NCBI RefSeq assembly: GCF_014137855.1
Contig: NZ_JACGWT010000002.1
Coordinates: forward strand, 434,001-498,000
Reading direction: 5' to 3'
Source of the DNA: Microlunatus kandeliicorticis
GTDB lineage: Bacteria > Actinomycetota > Actinomycetes > Propionibacteriales > Propionibacteriaceae
DNA length: 64,000 bases
Shown here: positions 14,566-22,953 of the stretch, piece after piece
How positions within the stretch are numbered: position 1 is the first letter of the stretch
Layout of the letters: each line of letters opens with the position of its first letter
The notes under the pieces: generated by a model
Database searches by the model: none
What the model saw: the letters and a program-made list of their open reading frames with translations, nothing else
What the model was told of the DNA's origin: nothing
Translations under genes and position numbers: made by a program

Positions 14566-15804
14566 TCAGCGGATCGGTCCGTCGGGCATCAGGGCGGTAC
14601 GGACCGGGGTGAGCGCGAGCCAGCCGGCGACCACGGCGAACAGCGCCGCCACCACCCACAGCGTCGCCGGGATCCCCGCCCGGTCGGCCAGCAGCCCGGC
14701 CAGCGGGGCGCTGAGGACGATCATGCTGCGGTTGACCGACCGGCCGGTGGCGTTGGTCCGGCCCTGCAGCCGGTCCGGGGTGACCGCCTGCCGGAAGCTG
14801 ATCTCGGCCGGTCCCTCGAGCCCGAACGCCGCTCCGACCACGACCTGCGCGGCGGCGAACACCGCCACGGTGGCCCACCCGTCACGGGTCGGGGTGGCCA
14901 GCAGCAGGAGCACCCCGGGCAGGTAGCCGATCCTGGACACCAGCACCGTCTGGCCGACGCCCCACCGGTCGGAGAACCGCTCGCTGACCGTGGTGGTCAC
15001 CAGCGCGGCGACGCTGCCCAGGGCCAGGCAGACCCCGATGACCAGCACGTCCAGCCCGAGCCCGCGGAGCGCCCAGGCGACCAGCACGGTGTTCCAGCCG
15101 GTGTAGGCGACGAACCACAGGTGGGTGTTGAGGGTCAGCGGGCCGAGCTCGCGGTGGCCGTAGATCCACCGCAGCCCCTCGACGACCTCGTGCCGCAGCG
15201 CGCGGCGCCCGGCGCGGTCCGGTGACGGCAGCGTGGGCAGCCGGGTCATCGCCACCGCGCTGAGCAGGTAGGAGACCGCGTCGGCCAGCAGGGCCAGCGG
15301 CGGCCCGACGGCGGCGATCACCACCCCGGCCAGCGCGGGGCCGCCGGTCGCGGCCACCGCACCGCTCTGCTGCAGCCGGGTGTTGGCCCGGGTCAGCAGC
15401 GGACGCGGCACCAGCTGCGGGGTGATCGCCTGGTAGGCGGCGTCGCCGAACAGCGCGAGCAGGCCGAAGACCGTCATCAACCCGACCAGGCCCGGGATCC
15501 CCAGGTGGCCGGTCAGGGCCAGCACCGCGATCGTCCCCAGCACCAGCCCCTGGCCGAGGTCGGTCCCGATCAGCACCGGCTTGCGCCGGACCCGGTCGAG
15601 CCAGCTGCCGGCGACCAGTCCCACCACCGCGTACGCCACCCAGCGGGCCGCGTTGACCAGGCCGACGTCGGTGGTGCTGCCGCCGAGCCGGGTCAGCACC
15701 AGCGTCTGCAGCGCCAGACCGGTGAGCGCCGACCCGAACGCCGAGACCGTCGTCCCGGTCCAGAACGCGACGAACCCCCGGTGCTCGCGCAGCCGGGGGC
15801 TCAT
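14566..15804 (-). CDS. MFS transporter (MFS_3/EntS-like)
   Basis: 412 residues with 12 hydrophobic helices. The motif 'GSWLDRVRRKPVLIGTDLGQ' at the helix 2-3 loop and an N-terminal 'FVAFWTGTTVSAFGSAL' are typical of the EntS/MFS_3 group, which exports siderophores or antibiotics. The ATG 15804 is preferred because GGAG lies 6 nt before it; an upstream in-frame GTG (15816) would include that GGAG. Substrate unknown. Confidence 0.85.
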   Translation of the reverse strand: MSPRLREHRGFVAFWTGTTVSAFGSALTGLALQTLVLTRLGGSTTDVGLVNAARWVAYAVVGLVAGSWLDRVRRKPVLIGTDLGQGLVLGTIAVLALTGHLGIPGLVGLMTVFGLLALFGDAAYQAITPQLVPRPLLTRANTRLQQSGAVAATGGPALAGVVIAAVGPPLALLADAVSYLLSAVAMTRLPTLPSPDRAGRRALRHEVVEGLRWIYGHRELGPLTLNTHLWFVAYTGWNTVLVAWALRGLGLDVLVIGVCLALGSVAALVTTTVSERFSDRWGVGQTVLVSRIGYLPGVLLLLATPTRDGWATVAVFAAAQVVVGAAFGLEGPAEISFRQAVTPDRLQGRTNATGRSVNRSMIVLSAPLAGLLADRAGIPATLWVVAALFAVVAGWLALTPVRTALMPDGPIR

Positions 15805-15841
15805 CCGTTGCTCCACGTCGGGTCGGACCGACCGACCAGGG

Positions 15842-17569
15842 TCAGCCGGTGATCTTGCCCGGGTTGAAGTGGTGCCCCGGGTCGGCGGCGTCGAACAGAC
15901 CGCCCATCAGCTCGGCGCCGGCTGGGCTGAGGTCGTCGGCCAGCCAGCGGGCGTGCTCGGTACCCACCGCGTGGTGGTGCGACAGCGTGCCGCCGCTCTC
16001 GATGAACGCCTGCTGGATCGCGGACTTCACCACGTCGTACTGCGCGATCGCCTCGTGCGGGTCCTGCTTGAAGGCGAAGGTGAAGTAGAGGCAGGCGCCG
16101 GAGTGGTAGCTGTGCGACAGGTGGCACATGATCCAGCCCTTGACGCCGATCTGGTCGAACGCGCGGTGCGCCGAGGCGACCACGTTGTCGTAGAGCCCCT
16201 TGAGCTTCGACCACGGCGCCGCGGTCTCGCTGACGTCGCCGGCCGCGCCGCGGTCGAGCAGGAAGTCGCGGATGTAGGGGGTGTCGAACTTCTTCTGGTC
16301 GTAGAGCTCGCCCGGCCCCTTGCCGAGCACGATCCCGCCGTGCTCGGAGACGATCTTCTTGACCATCGACCGCTGCCGGGCGACGTGGTCCTTGCCGCCC
16401 TCGTAGCCGATGAAGCTCAGGCACACCTGGTCGAGGTCCCAGCCGCGGCGCTTGAGCACGGCCATCAGCCCGTTGCTGACCACCGAGGAGAGGCCGGAGC
16501 TCTTCTTCCGGGTGGCGAAGCTGAACGCGGTCTCGCCGGCGTCGGAGACCCGGGTGATCGACGGGCTGGCGTCGCTGACCGAGATGGCGTGCATCGCGGC
16601 GAGACCGGCGCTCCAGCTCGGGAACAGGTAGCCCAGGACCAGCCGCTCCTCGGGCAGCCGGTGGACGTTGACCGTCACCTCGGTGATCACGCCGAGCCGG
16701 CCCTCGCTGCCCAGGATCATCTCGCGGACGCTGGGCCCGGTCGAGGTGCTCGGCAGCGGCCGGATGACGATCTTCTTGCCCGGCTGGACGACCCGCAGAC
16801 CGCGGGTGATGTCGGCGATGTCGCCGTACTTGTCCGACTGCATCCCCGAGCTCCGGGTGGCCACCCACCCGCCGAGGGTGGAGTGGGTGAAGCTGTCGGG
16901 GAAGTGGCCCATGGTCCAGCCGCGGGCGTTGAGCTGCTTCTCCATGTCCGGGCCGAGCACGCCGGCCTGGATCCGGGCCAGCCCGGAGTCCTCGTCGACG
17001 TCGACCACCCTGTCGAGCCGGCCCATGTCGAGCGAGACCACGGTGCGGGTCTCGGCGGGCGGCGGCTCGAGGCTGCCGGCGATGTTGCTGCCGCCGCCGA
17101 ACGGGATGATCACCGCGTCGGACTCGACCAGCAGGTCGACCACGGCCTGCACCTGGTCCTCGTCGGCCGGGTAGACGACCACGTCGGGGACGCGGGGCAG
17201 GATGCCGGCGCGGATCTTCACCAGGTCGCGCAGGCTCTTGCCGTAGGTGTGGACGATCCGGCTCATCGGGTCGGTGTGGACGTGCTGCTCGCCGAGGGTC
17301 GAGCGCAGCCGGGCGAGGACGTCGTCGCCGACCTTCGGCTCCGGGATCGGCAGCTCCTCGAAGGTGAGCATCGGGTTGCCCGGCGTGGTGACGTCGAGGT
17401 CGATGACCTTCTGCACGAACGCGGCGAACTTCGGCTTGTCGTCGTGCCGGAAGCTGACGCCCTCGACGCCCCAGCCCCACCACTTCATGTGCTTGACCTG
17501 CGGCTCCACCGTGCTGTCGGTGCTCCCGCCGGGGCTGCTGGTGGTCGGGGTGGTCTCGGCGTCGGTCAT
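15842..17569 (-). CDS. agpS: Alkyldihydroxyacetonephosphate synthase-like FAD enzyme
   Basis: 575 residues. The FAD-binding PCMH domain (about 125-310) contains 'PFGGGSNIAGS' and HFPDSFTHSTLGGWV, and the C-terminal half carries the HHH cluster (SHHHAVG) that is catalytic in AGPS. AGPS swaps the acyl group of acyl-DHAP for a fatty alcohol, the committed step of ether-lipid synthesis. The ATG overlaps the stop of the plsC gene (ATGA). With the PlsC acyltransferase and a nearby SDR, it forms a plausible ether-lipid set. A lactate- or glycolate-oxidase-like FAD protein is a less good fit. Confidence 0.85.
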   Translation of the reverse strand: MTDAETTPTTSSPGGSTDSTVEPQVKHMKWWGWGVEGVSFRHDDKPKFAAFVQKVIDLDVTTPGNPMLTFEELPIPEPKVGDDVLARLRSTLGEQHVHTDPMSRIVHTYGKSLRDLVKIRAGILPRVPDVVVYPADEDQVQAVVDLLVESDAVIIPFGGGSNIAGSLEPPPAETRTVVSLDMGRLDRVVDVDEDSGLARIQAGVLGPDMEKQLNARGWTMGHFPDSFTHSTLGGWVATRSSGMQSDKYGDIADITRGLRVVQPGKKIVIRPLPSTSTGPSVREMILGSEGRLGVITEVTVNVHRLPEERLVLGYLFPSWSAGLAAMHAISVSDASPSITRVSDAGETAFSFATRKKSSGLSSVVSNGLMAVLKRRGWDLDQVCLSFIGYEGGKDHVARQRSMVKKIVSEHGGIVLGKGPGELYDQKKFDTPYIRDFLLDRGAAGDVSETAAPWSKLKGLYDNVVASAHRAFDQIGVKGWIMCHLSHSYHSGACLYFTFAFKQDPHEAIAQYDVVKSAIQQAFIESGGTLSHHHAVGTEHARWLADDLSPAGAELMGGLFDAADPGHHFNPGKITG

Positions 17570-18420
17570 GCGTCCTCTTTCTGTCTGACCTGCGGGTTGC
17601 CCGGGTTCGCCGCACCGGGCCGGTGCCGGGCGTCCGGGCGGGGGAGTGCGGAGGGGGAGAGGGACCGCTGGGCGGTGCCGTTGCTCCCCTGGTGGCCGTT
17701 GACCCCGCGCTTGACGCCGCGGGCCTTGCCGCGGAGCTGCCGGCGGGTGAGCGTGGTCACCGGTTTGTCGATCTCGGTGAACAGCGCGCGGACGGCGGCG
17801 GTCATCCGCTCGGCGAACTGGAGCACGGTCTCGCCCGGCTCGGGTCGCAGCGGGGCGCCGATGTTGACGGTGACCGGCGGGCGCCCGCGGCGCGGCCAGT
17901 TAGTGCCCTTGGGCATCGCCTCGTAGGCGCCGACCAGCGCGACCGGGACGCAGGGGACGTTGCGGCTGACGCAGAGCGCCGCCGCCCCCGGGGTGAACCG
18001 GCCGAGCTGGCCGTCCTTGGACCGGGTGCCCTCGGGGAAGATGACCAGCGGGACGCCGTCGTCGAGCAGTTTGGTGGCCATCCCGCCGCGGCCGCGCAGG
18101 CCGGTCCGGTCGACCGGGAAGGCGTTGAAGAACAGCGCGGTGAGCGCCTTGCGCCAGGTCACGTCGAAGAAGTAGTCGGCGGCGGCGTTGGCGGCCAGAT
18201 AACGGCTCTGCTGGCGCGGCCAGGCGCCCATCACCAGTGGCGCGTCGAGGTGCGAGGAGTGGTTGGAGACCACCACGTAGGGCATCTCGAGCCCGTCGAG
18301 GTGCTCGCGGCCGCGGACGGTCACCGAGGTGAGTGACCACACCAGTGGCTTGAGCAACATCCGTTGCGCCACGAAGCGGGCGCTCGCGTGCACCGGCGAG
18401 GTGTAACGACTGCGGGGCAC
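17566..18420 (-). CDS. plsC: 1-acylglycerol-3-phosphate acyltransferase (PlsC-like)
   Basis: 284 residues. NHSSHLD (residues 53-59) is the NHX4D catalytic motif and FPEGTRS (~128) the phosphate-binding motif. It transfers an acyl chain to a lysophospholipid or glycerol-phosphate at the membrane. The tail of ~60 residues after the domain is basic and then Pro/Ser-rich. The GTG start 18420 has TAAGGT 6 nt upstream (leaderless). It overlaps agpS by 4 bases. The acceptor could be 1-alkyl- or 1-acyl-glycerol-phosphate, or DHAP itself. Confidence 0.88.
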   Translation of the reverse strand: MPRSRYTSPVHASARFVAQRMLLKPLVWSLTSVTVRGREHLDGLEMPYVVVSNHSSHLDAPLVMGAWPRQQSRYLAANAAADYFFDVTWRKALTALFFNAFPVDRTGLRGRGGMATKLLDDGVPLVIFPEGTRSKDGQLGRFTPGAAALCVSRNVPCVPVALVGAYEAMPKGTNWPRRGRPPVTVNIGAPLRPEPGETVLQFAERMTAAVRALFTEIDKPVTTLTRRQLRGKARGVKRGVNGHQGSNGTAQRSLSPSALPRPDARHRPGAANPGNPQVRQKEDA

Positions 18421-18533
18421 CTTCGTACCTTATTCCTTACTCGGCGTGGAACCGGCTCGGTGGAGCAGGCTGCCGCCGGGCCAGTCGGCCGTGGGGTCCG
18501 GGCGGTGGCTCGCCGGGTGCGATCCGCGGCACC

Positions 18534-19349
18534 CTAGTGCGGCCTCCGACTCGAGGACAACTTCGCCGAGACCGCCCGGATCGCGGGTCGCGGGGCGAGC
18601 CGGGCCGCCGCCATCAGCACCCGGTAGCGGACGCTCGGGATCGAGATGACCCGGCCGGCCTCGGAGTCGTCGAGGGCCTGCCGCACCAGCGGACCGGCCT
18701 CGAGCCAGAGCGGCTCGGGGATCCGGCCGGCGTTGATCCCGGCGCGGGCGTGGAACTCGGTGCGGACCCAGCCGGGCATCAGCAGCGTGACCCCGACCCC
18801 GGTGCCGGCGAGCTCGTTGGCCAGCCCCTCGGTGAAGACGCCGACGAACGACTTCACCGCGGAGTAGACGCCCATGGTGACGTAGCCGGCGGTCGACCCG
18901 ACGTTGATGATCCGGCCCGCCGGTTCACCCCGCTCGGCCCGCGCGGCCATCGCCCGGCCCGCGGTGCCGGCGAGCACGACGACGGCGCGGACCATCACCT
19001 CGATCGCCCGGTCGTGCGGGGTGAAGTCGTCGACGCAGATCCGGCTGTGGACGCCGAAGCCGGCGTTGTTGACCAGCAGGTCCACGGCCCGGTCGTCCTG
19101 GCGGAGCCGGGCGGCGACCCGCTCGACCTGGTCGCGGTCGGCGAGGTCGGCGGGCAGCACCTCGACGTCGATCCCGAACCGGCGGTGCAGCCGTTCGGCC
19201 TGCTCGGCCAGCCGCGCCTCGTCGCGTGCGACCAGCACCAGGTCGGTGCCGCGGGCGGCCAGCTCGTCGGCGAACGCGGCGCCGATCCCCGACGTCCCGC
19301 CGGTCACCAGGGCGCGGGACGCGGACGGGTTGGGTGCGGGCTCAGGCAT
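18534..19349 (-). CDS. Short-chain dehydrogenase/reductase
   Basis: 271 residues. TGGTSGIG (NAD(P) binding), NNAG, the Ser of 'NVGSTAGY' and YSAVK catalytic Tyr/Lys are all present. The length and C-terminal extension suit the lipid- or steroid-acting SDRs. The ATG 19349 has TAAGGT 6 nt upstream, so it has its own leaderless promoter, 113 bp before plsC. In ether-lipid synthesis the ketone of alkyl-DHAP must be reduced, and an SDR does this in animals; that role here is inferred from the neighbours. Confidence 0.85.
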   Translation of the reverse strand: MPEPAPNPSASRALVTGGTSGIGAAFADELAARGTDLVLVARDEARLAEQAERLHRRFGIDVEVLPADLADRDQVERVAARLRQDDRAVDLLVNNAGFGVHSRICVDDFTPHDRAIEVMVRAVVVLAGTAGRAMAARAERGEPAGRIINVGSTAGYVTMGVYSAVKSFVGVFTEGLANELAGTGVGVTLLMPGWVRTEFHARAGINAGRIPEPLWLEAGPLVRQALDDSEAGRVISIPSVRYRVLMAAARLAPRPAIRAVSAKLSSSRRPH

Positions 19350-19391
19350 CTGGCCACCTTAACCAGCGCGACGGTGCCGGCGGGCTCCCGC

Positions 19392-20555
19392 TCAGCCGAC
19401 GAGGGCGACGGCTTGCCGCGCGATGGCCAGCTCCTCGTCGGTCGGCACCACCAGCACGGTGACCGCGGTGCCGTCGGGCGAGATCACCCGCGGATCCCCG
19501 GACGCGGCCTGGTTGCGGGCCGGGTCGACGGCGATCCCGAAGCCGTCGAGCCCGTCGGCCACCGCGGCCCGCAGGGCGGCGTTGTTCTCGCCGACCCCGG
19601 CGGTGAAGACCAGGGTGTCCAGTCGGCCGAGGGTGACCAGGTAGGCACCGACGTAGCAGCGGATCCGGTGGACGTAGACCGCGAAGGCGAGCGCCGCGGC
19701 GGCGTCCCCGGTGGCGCGTCGCTGCTCGAGCTCGCGGAAGTCGTTCACCCCGGCCAGCCCCTTGAGCCCGGACTGCTTGTTGAGCAGGGTGTCGATGGCA
19801 CCGGCGTCGAGCCGCTCGGTCCGGGCCAGGAACCCGTGCAGCCCGGGGTCGACGTCGCCGGAGCGGGTGCCCATCACCAGCCCCTGCAGCGGGGTGAGGC
19901 CCATCGAGGTCTCGACCGCCGCGCCGTGGTGGATCGCCGACGCCGAGCACCCGTTGCCCAGGTGGAGCACGATCTGGTCCAGCTCCTCGGTGGGCCGGCC
20001 GACCGTCTCGGCGGCCAGGGCTGAGACGTAGGCGTGCGAGGTGCCGTGGAACCCGTAGCGGCGGATGCCGTGCCGGGCGGCGAGCTCGGTGGGGACGGCG
20101 TAGGTGCGGGCCGCCTCGGGCAGACCGGTGAAGAAGGCGGTGTCGAAGACCGCGACGTGCGGGACGTCGGGGAGCATCCGCTGGGCGGCGCGGATCCCGG
20201 CCAGCGCGGGTGGGTTGTGCAGCGGGGCGAGGGCGCTGAGCTCGTCGATCGCCGCGACCACCGCGTCGTCGATCACCGTCGGCTCGCTGAACCGCTCGCC
20301 GCCGTGCACCACCCGGTGCCCGACCGCAACCACGCCGAGCCGGTCGAGGTGCAGGTCCCGGTCGGCGAGCTGGTCGGTCATTGCCGTCATCGCCGCGTCG
20401 TGGTCGGCCACCCCGTCGGGCTCGCCGATCCGCTCGATGGTGCCCTTGGTGAGCACCTCGGCCCGGCCCGCCCGCAGCAGCTGGTATTTCAGCGACGACG
20501 ACCCGGAGTTGATCACCAGCACCAGGTCCCGCGGCGCGTCGGCCCTCTGCTCCAC
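19392..20555 (-). CDS. ackA: Acetate kinase
   Basis: 387 residues. 'VLVINSGSSSLKYQL' at the N-terminus, 'GHRVVHGGERF', YGFHGTSH and 'VFTAGVGENNAALR' are diagnostic. It converts acetyl phosphate and ADP to acetate and ATP. The GTG start lies 1 base after the pta stop, so the two are coupled; GGAG upstream is inside the pta end. Together pta-ackA give substrate-level phosphorylation during overflow or fermentative growth. Confidence 0.96.
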   Translation of the reverse strand: MEQRADAPRDLVLVINSGSSSLKYQLLRAGRAEVLTKGTIERIGEPDGVADHDAAMTAMTDQLADRDLHLDRLGVVAVGHRVVHGGERFSEPTVIDDAVVAAIDELSALAPLHNPPALAGIRAAQRMLPDVPHVAVFDTAFFTGLPEAARTYAVPTELAARHGIRRYGFHGTSHAYVSALAAETVGRPTEELDQIVLHLGNGCSASAIHHGAAVETSMGLTPLQGLVMGTRSGDVDPGLHGFLARTERLDAGAIDTLLNKQSGLKGLAGVNDFRELEQRRATGDAAAALAFAVYVHRIRCYVGAYLVTLGRLDTLVFTAGVGENNAALRAAVADGLDGFGIAVDPARNQAASGDPRVISPDGTAVTVLVVPTDEELAIARQAVALVG

Positions 20556-20556
20556 G

Positions 20557-22698
20557 TCAGCTCCTCTGCTCGGTCTGCGGGTCGTGCTCGTCGGTCACCG
20601 TCTGCGCCTGGACGGCGGTGATGGCCACCGTGTTGACGATGTCGTGCACCAGCGCGCCGCGGGAGAGGTCGTTGACCGGTTTCCGCAGGCCCTGGAGGAC
20701 CGGGCCGATGGCCACCGCGTTGGCGCTGCGCTGGACCGCCTTGTAGGTGTTGTTGCCCGTGTTGAGGTCGGGGAACACGAAGACGGTGGCCTGGCCGGCG
20801 ACCGAGGAGTCGGGCAGCTTGGTCCGGGCCACCTGCGGGTCGATCGCCGCGTCGTACTGGATCGGTCCCTCGAGCGGCAGGTCCGGCGCCCGTTCGGCGA
20901 CCAGCGCGGTGGCTGCCCGCACCTTGTCGACGTCGGCACCCGAGCCGGACTGCCCGGTGGAGTAGGAGAGCATCGCCACCCGCGGGGTGATGCCGAAGTC
21001 GGCGGCGGTGGCCGCCGAGGAGATCGCGATGTCGGCCAGCTGCTCGGCCGTCGGGTCGGGGTTGACCGCGCAGTCGCCGTAGACCAGCACCCGGTCGGCC
21101 AGGCACATCAGGAAGACGCTCGAGACGATCGCCACCCCGGGTCGGGTCTTGATGAACTCCAGGCTGGGTCGGATGGTGTGCGCGGTGGTGTTGACCGCGC
21201 CGGAGACCATCCCGTCGGCCATCCCGAGGTGGACCATCATGGTGCCGAAGTAGGAGACGTCGGTGACCACCTCGCGGGCCCGTTCGAGGGTCATCCCCTT
21301 GTGCGCCCGCGCCTCGGCGTAGACCGCGGCGAACCGCTCGACCAGCTCGGGGTCGTGCGGGCTGACCACCCGGACCGCGTCGAGGTCGAGACCGAGGGCC
21401 GAGCCGCGCGAGCGGACCCGGTTCTCCTCGCCGAGCAGCACCAGGTCGGCGACGCCCCGGCGGAGCAGGATCGCGGCGGCCTCGAGGATCCGGTCGTCGG
21501 TCGACTCCGGCAGCACGATGGTCCTCCGGTCGGCGCGGGCCCGCTCCATCAGCTGGTACTCGAACATCAGCGGGGTGCGCACGTCGGAGGCCGGCACGTG
21601 CACCGCGCGGAGCAGCGCCTCCTGGTCGACCCGCTCGGCGAACAGCCGCCGGGCCGTCTCCGCCTTGACCGGCGAGTGCTTGGTCAGGGGCCCGCGGACC
21701 CGCGACAGCCGGTCGGCGGTGGTGAAGGTGTCCTGCTCGGTGAGCAGCACCGGGAGGTCGTGGTCGACGCCCTGGGCCAGCCGGGCGATCGAGTCGGGCA
21801 CCGCGTAGCCACCGGTGAGCACGATCCCGGCCAGCGCCGGGAAGGTCCCGGACTGGTGGGCCAGCATCAGCCCGGGCAGCAGGTCGGTGCGGTCGCTGGC
21901 GGCGATCACGGTGACGTCGGGTTCGAGCCGTTCGAGCACGTGCGGCAGACCCATGGCGGCCACCAGCAGCCCGAGCGACTCGCGGTCGAGCCAGCCGTCG
22001 CTGCCCTGGATCAGCTCGGCGCCGACGGCGTCGCCGAGCGCGCGCACGGTAGGCGCCGCCAGCACCCGGTTGGCGGGCAGCGCGGCCACCTGGACGCCCT
22101 CGATCCGGCCCAGCGCGGAGACCGTCGCGTCGAGCCGGTCGGGCTCGACCCGGTTGGCGATCACCGCGACTGTGTGCACGTGCTGCGCCCGCAGCTCGGC
22201 GATCCCGCTGAGCGCGGCCGCCTGGACCTCGTCCGGGGTCCGGTCGCGACCGGTGACCACCAGCACGGCCGGCGAACCGAGGTTGGCCGCGATCCGCGCG
22301 TTGAACGAGAGCTCGGTGCCGGTGTTGATGTCGGTGTAGTCCGAGCCGAGCACCAGGACCACGTCGAAACGCTCGGCGAGCTCGCCGAACCGCTGGACGA
22401 TGGTGGCCAGCGCCTCGTCCGGGTCGCGTCGGGCCTCGGCGTAGGTCACGCCGATCGCCTCGGCGTAGGTCTGCTCGACCGCGGGCTGGCTGACCAGCAG
22501 GTCGAGGATGACGTCGGTCTGCGCCGACTCGGGCCGACCGGGGTCGGCGGCCGGGCCGTACGGCGAGGCGTCGTGGGTCAGGGGCCGGAAGACGCCGACC
22601 CGGCCGACCTCGCGGGCCAACAGGTCGAGCAGCCCCAGCGCCACCGCGGACTTGCCCGTCTGACCCTCCGGGGAGATGACGTAGACGCTGCGGGTCAC
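20557..22698 (-). CDS. pta: Phosphate acetyltransferase, long form with P-loop and DRTGG domains
   Basis: 713 residues. The N-terminal ~200 residues are a P-loop (BioD-like) domain starting SPEGQTGKS, a DRTGG-type domain follows, and the C-terminal ~320 residues are the catalytic PTA_PTB domain with 'YSTGQSGSGADVDKVRAAT' and 'GPVLQGLRKPVNDLSRGA'. It converts acetyl-CoA and phosphate to acetyl phosphate. The GTG 22698 is chosen because TACGCT lies 6 nt upstream and the sequence then starts at the P-loop strand. First gene of pta-ackA. Confidence 0.95.
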   Translation of the reverse strand: MTRSVYVISPEGQTGKSAVALGLLDLLAREVGRVGVFRPLTHDASPYGPAADPGRPESAQTDVILDLLVSQPAVEQTYAEAIGVTYAEARRDPDEALATIVQRFGELAERFDVVLVLGSDYTDINTGTELSFNARIAANLGSPAVLVVTGRDRTPDEVQAAALSGIAELRAQHVHTVAVIANRVEPDRLDATVSALGRIEGVQVAALPANRVLAAPTVRALGDAVGAELIQGSDGWLDRESLGLLVAAMGLPHVLERLEPDVTVIAASDRTDLLPGLMLAHQSGTFPALAGIVLTGGYAVPDSIARLAQGVDHDLPVLLTEQDTFTTADRLSRVRGPLTKHSPVKAETARRLFAERVDQEALLRAVHVPASDVRTPLMFEYQLMERARADRRTIVLPESTDDRILEAAAILLRRGVADLVLLGEENRVRSRGSALGLDLDAVRVVSPHDPELVERFAAVYAEARAHKGMTLERAREVVTDVSYFGTMMVHLGMADGMVSGAVNTTAHTIRPSLEFIKTRPGVAIVSSVFLMCLADRVLVYGDCAVNPDPTAEQLADIAISSAATAADFGITPRVAMLSYSTGQSGSGADVDKVRAATALVAERAPDLPLEGPIQYDAAIDPQVARTKLPDSSVAGQATVFVFPDLNTGNNTYKAVQRSANAVAIGPVLQGLRKPVNDLSRGALVHDIVNTVAITAVQAQTVTDEHDPQTEQRS

Positions 22699-22953
22699 GC
22701 GACGAGCGTAGTGGGCACGCCGGCGGTGCACTCCCGGCCGCGACGGCTCAGGTCTCGGTCAGGACGCGAACGGGTGAGAACCTGAGCCGGATCCGCGGCG
22801 GGGCGCTGACCGAAAGCTGAGCTTGGCGGAACTTCACGGCTTTTTGCCCTGGTCCTGGGCAGATCCAGTTGACGATTCAAACGTCCGGCGAAGCTTCGGA
22901 CGGGAGTCTTCCGGTGTCGGTTCGCGGGAGCCGACGGACCCCGAGGAGACACC
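22699..22953. other. 255-bp divergent intergenic region, pta / GT2
   Basis: It holds the pta -10 box (22705-22710) and the leader of the glycosyltransferase, whose CGAGGAGAC ribosome-binding site is clear. A TTGACG hexamer at about 22872 could be a -35 for the glycosyltransferase, but no convincing -10 is placed after it. The lower GC at 22830-22900 fits a promoter. Confidence 0.45.

Noticed and set aside
20104-22785. Very long opposite-strand open frame over pta-ackA
   Set aside because: Its translation is low-complexity Arg/Gly/Asp/His-rich, as expected opposite a high-GC coding strand, and the other strand encodes two clear enzymes.
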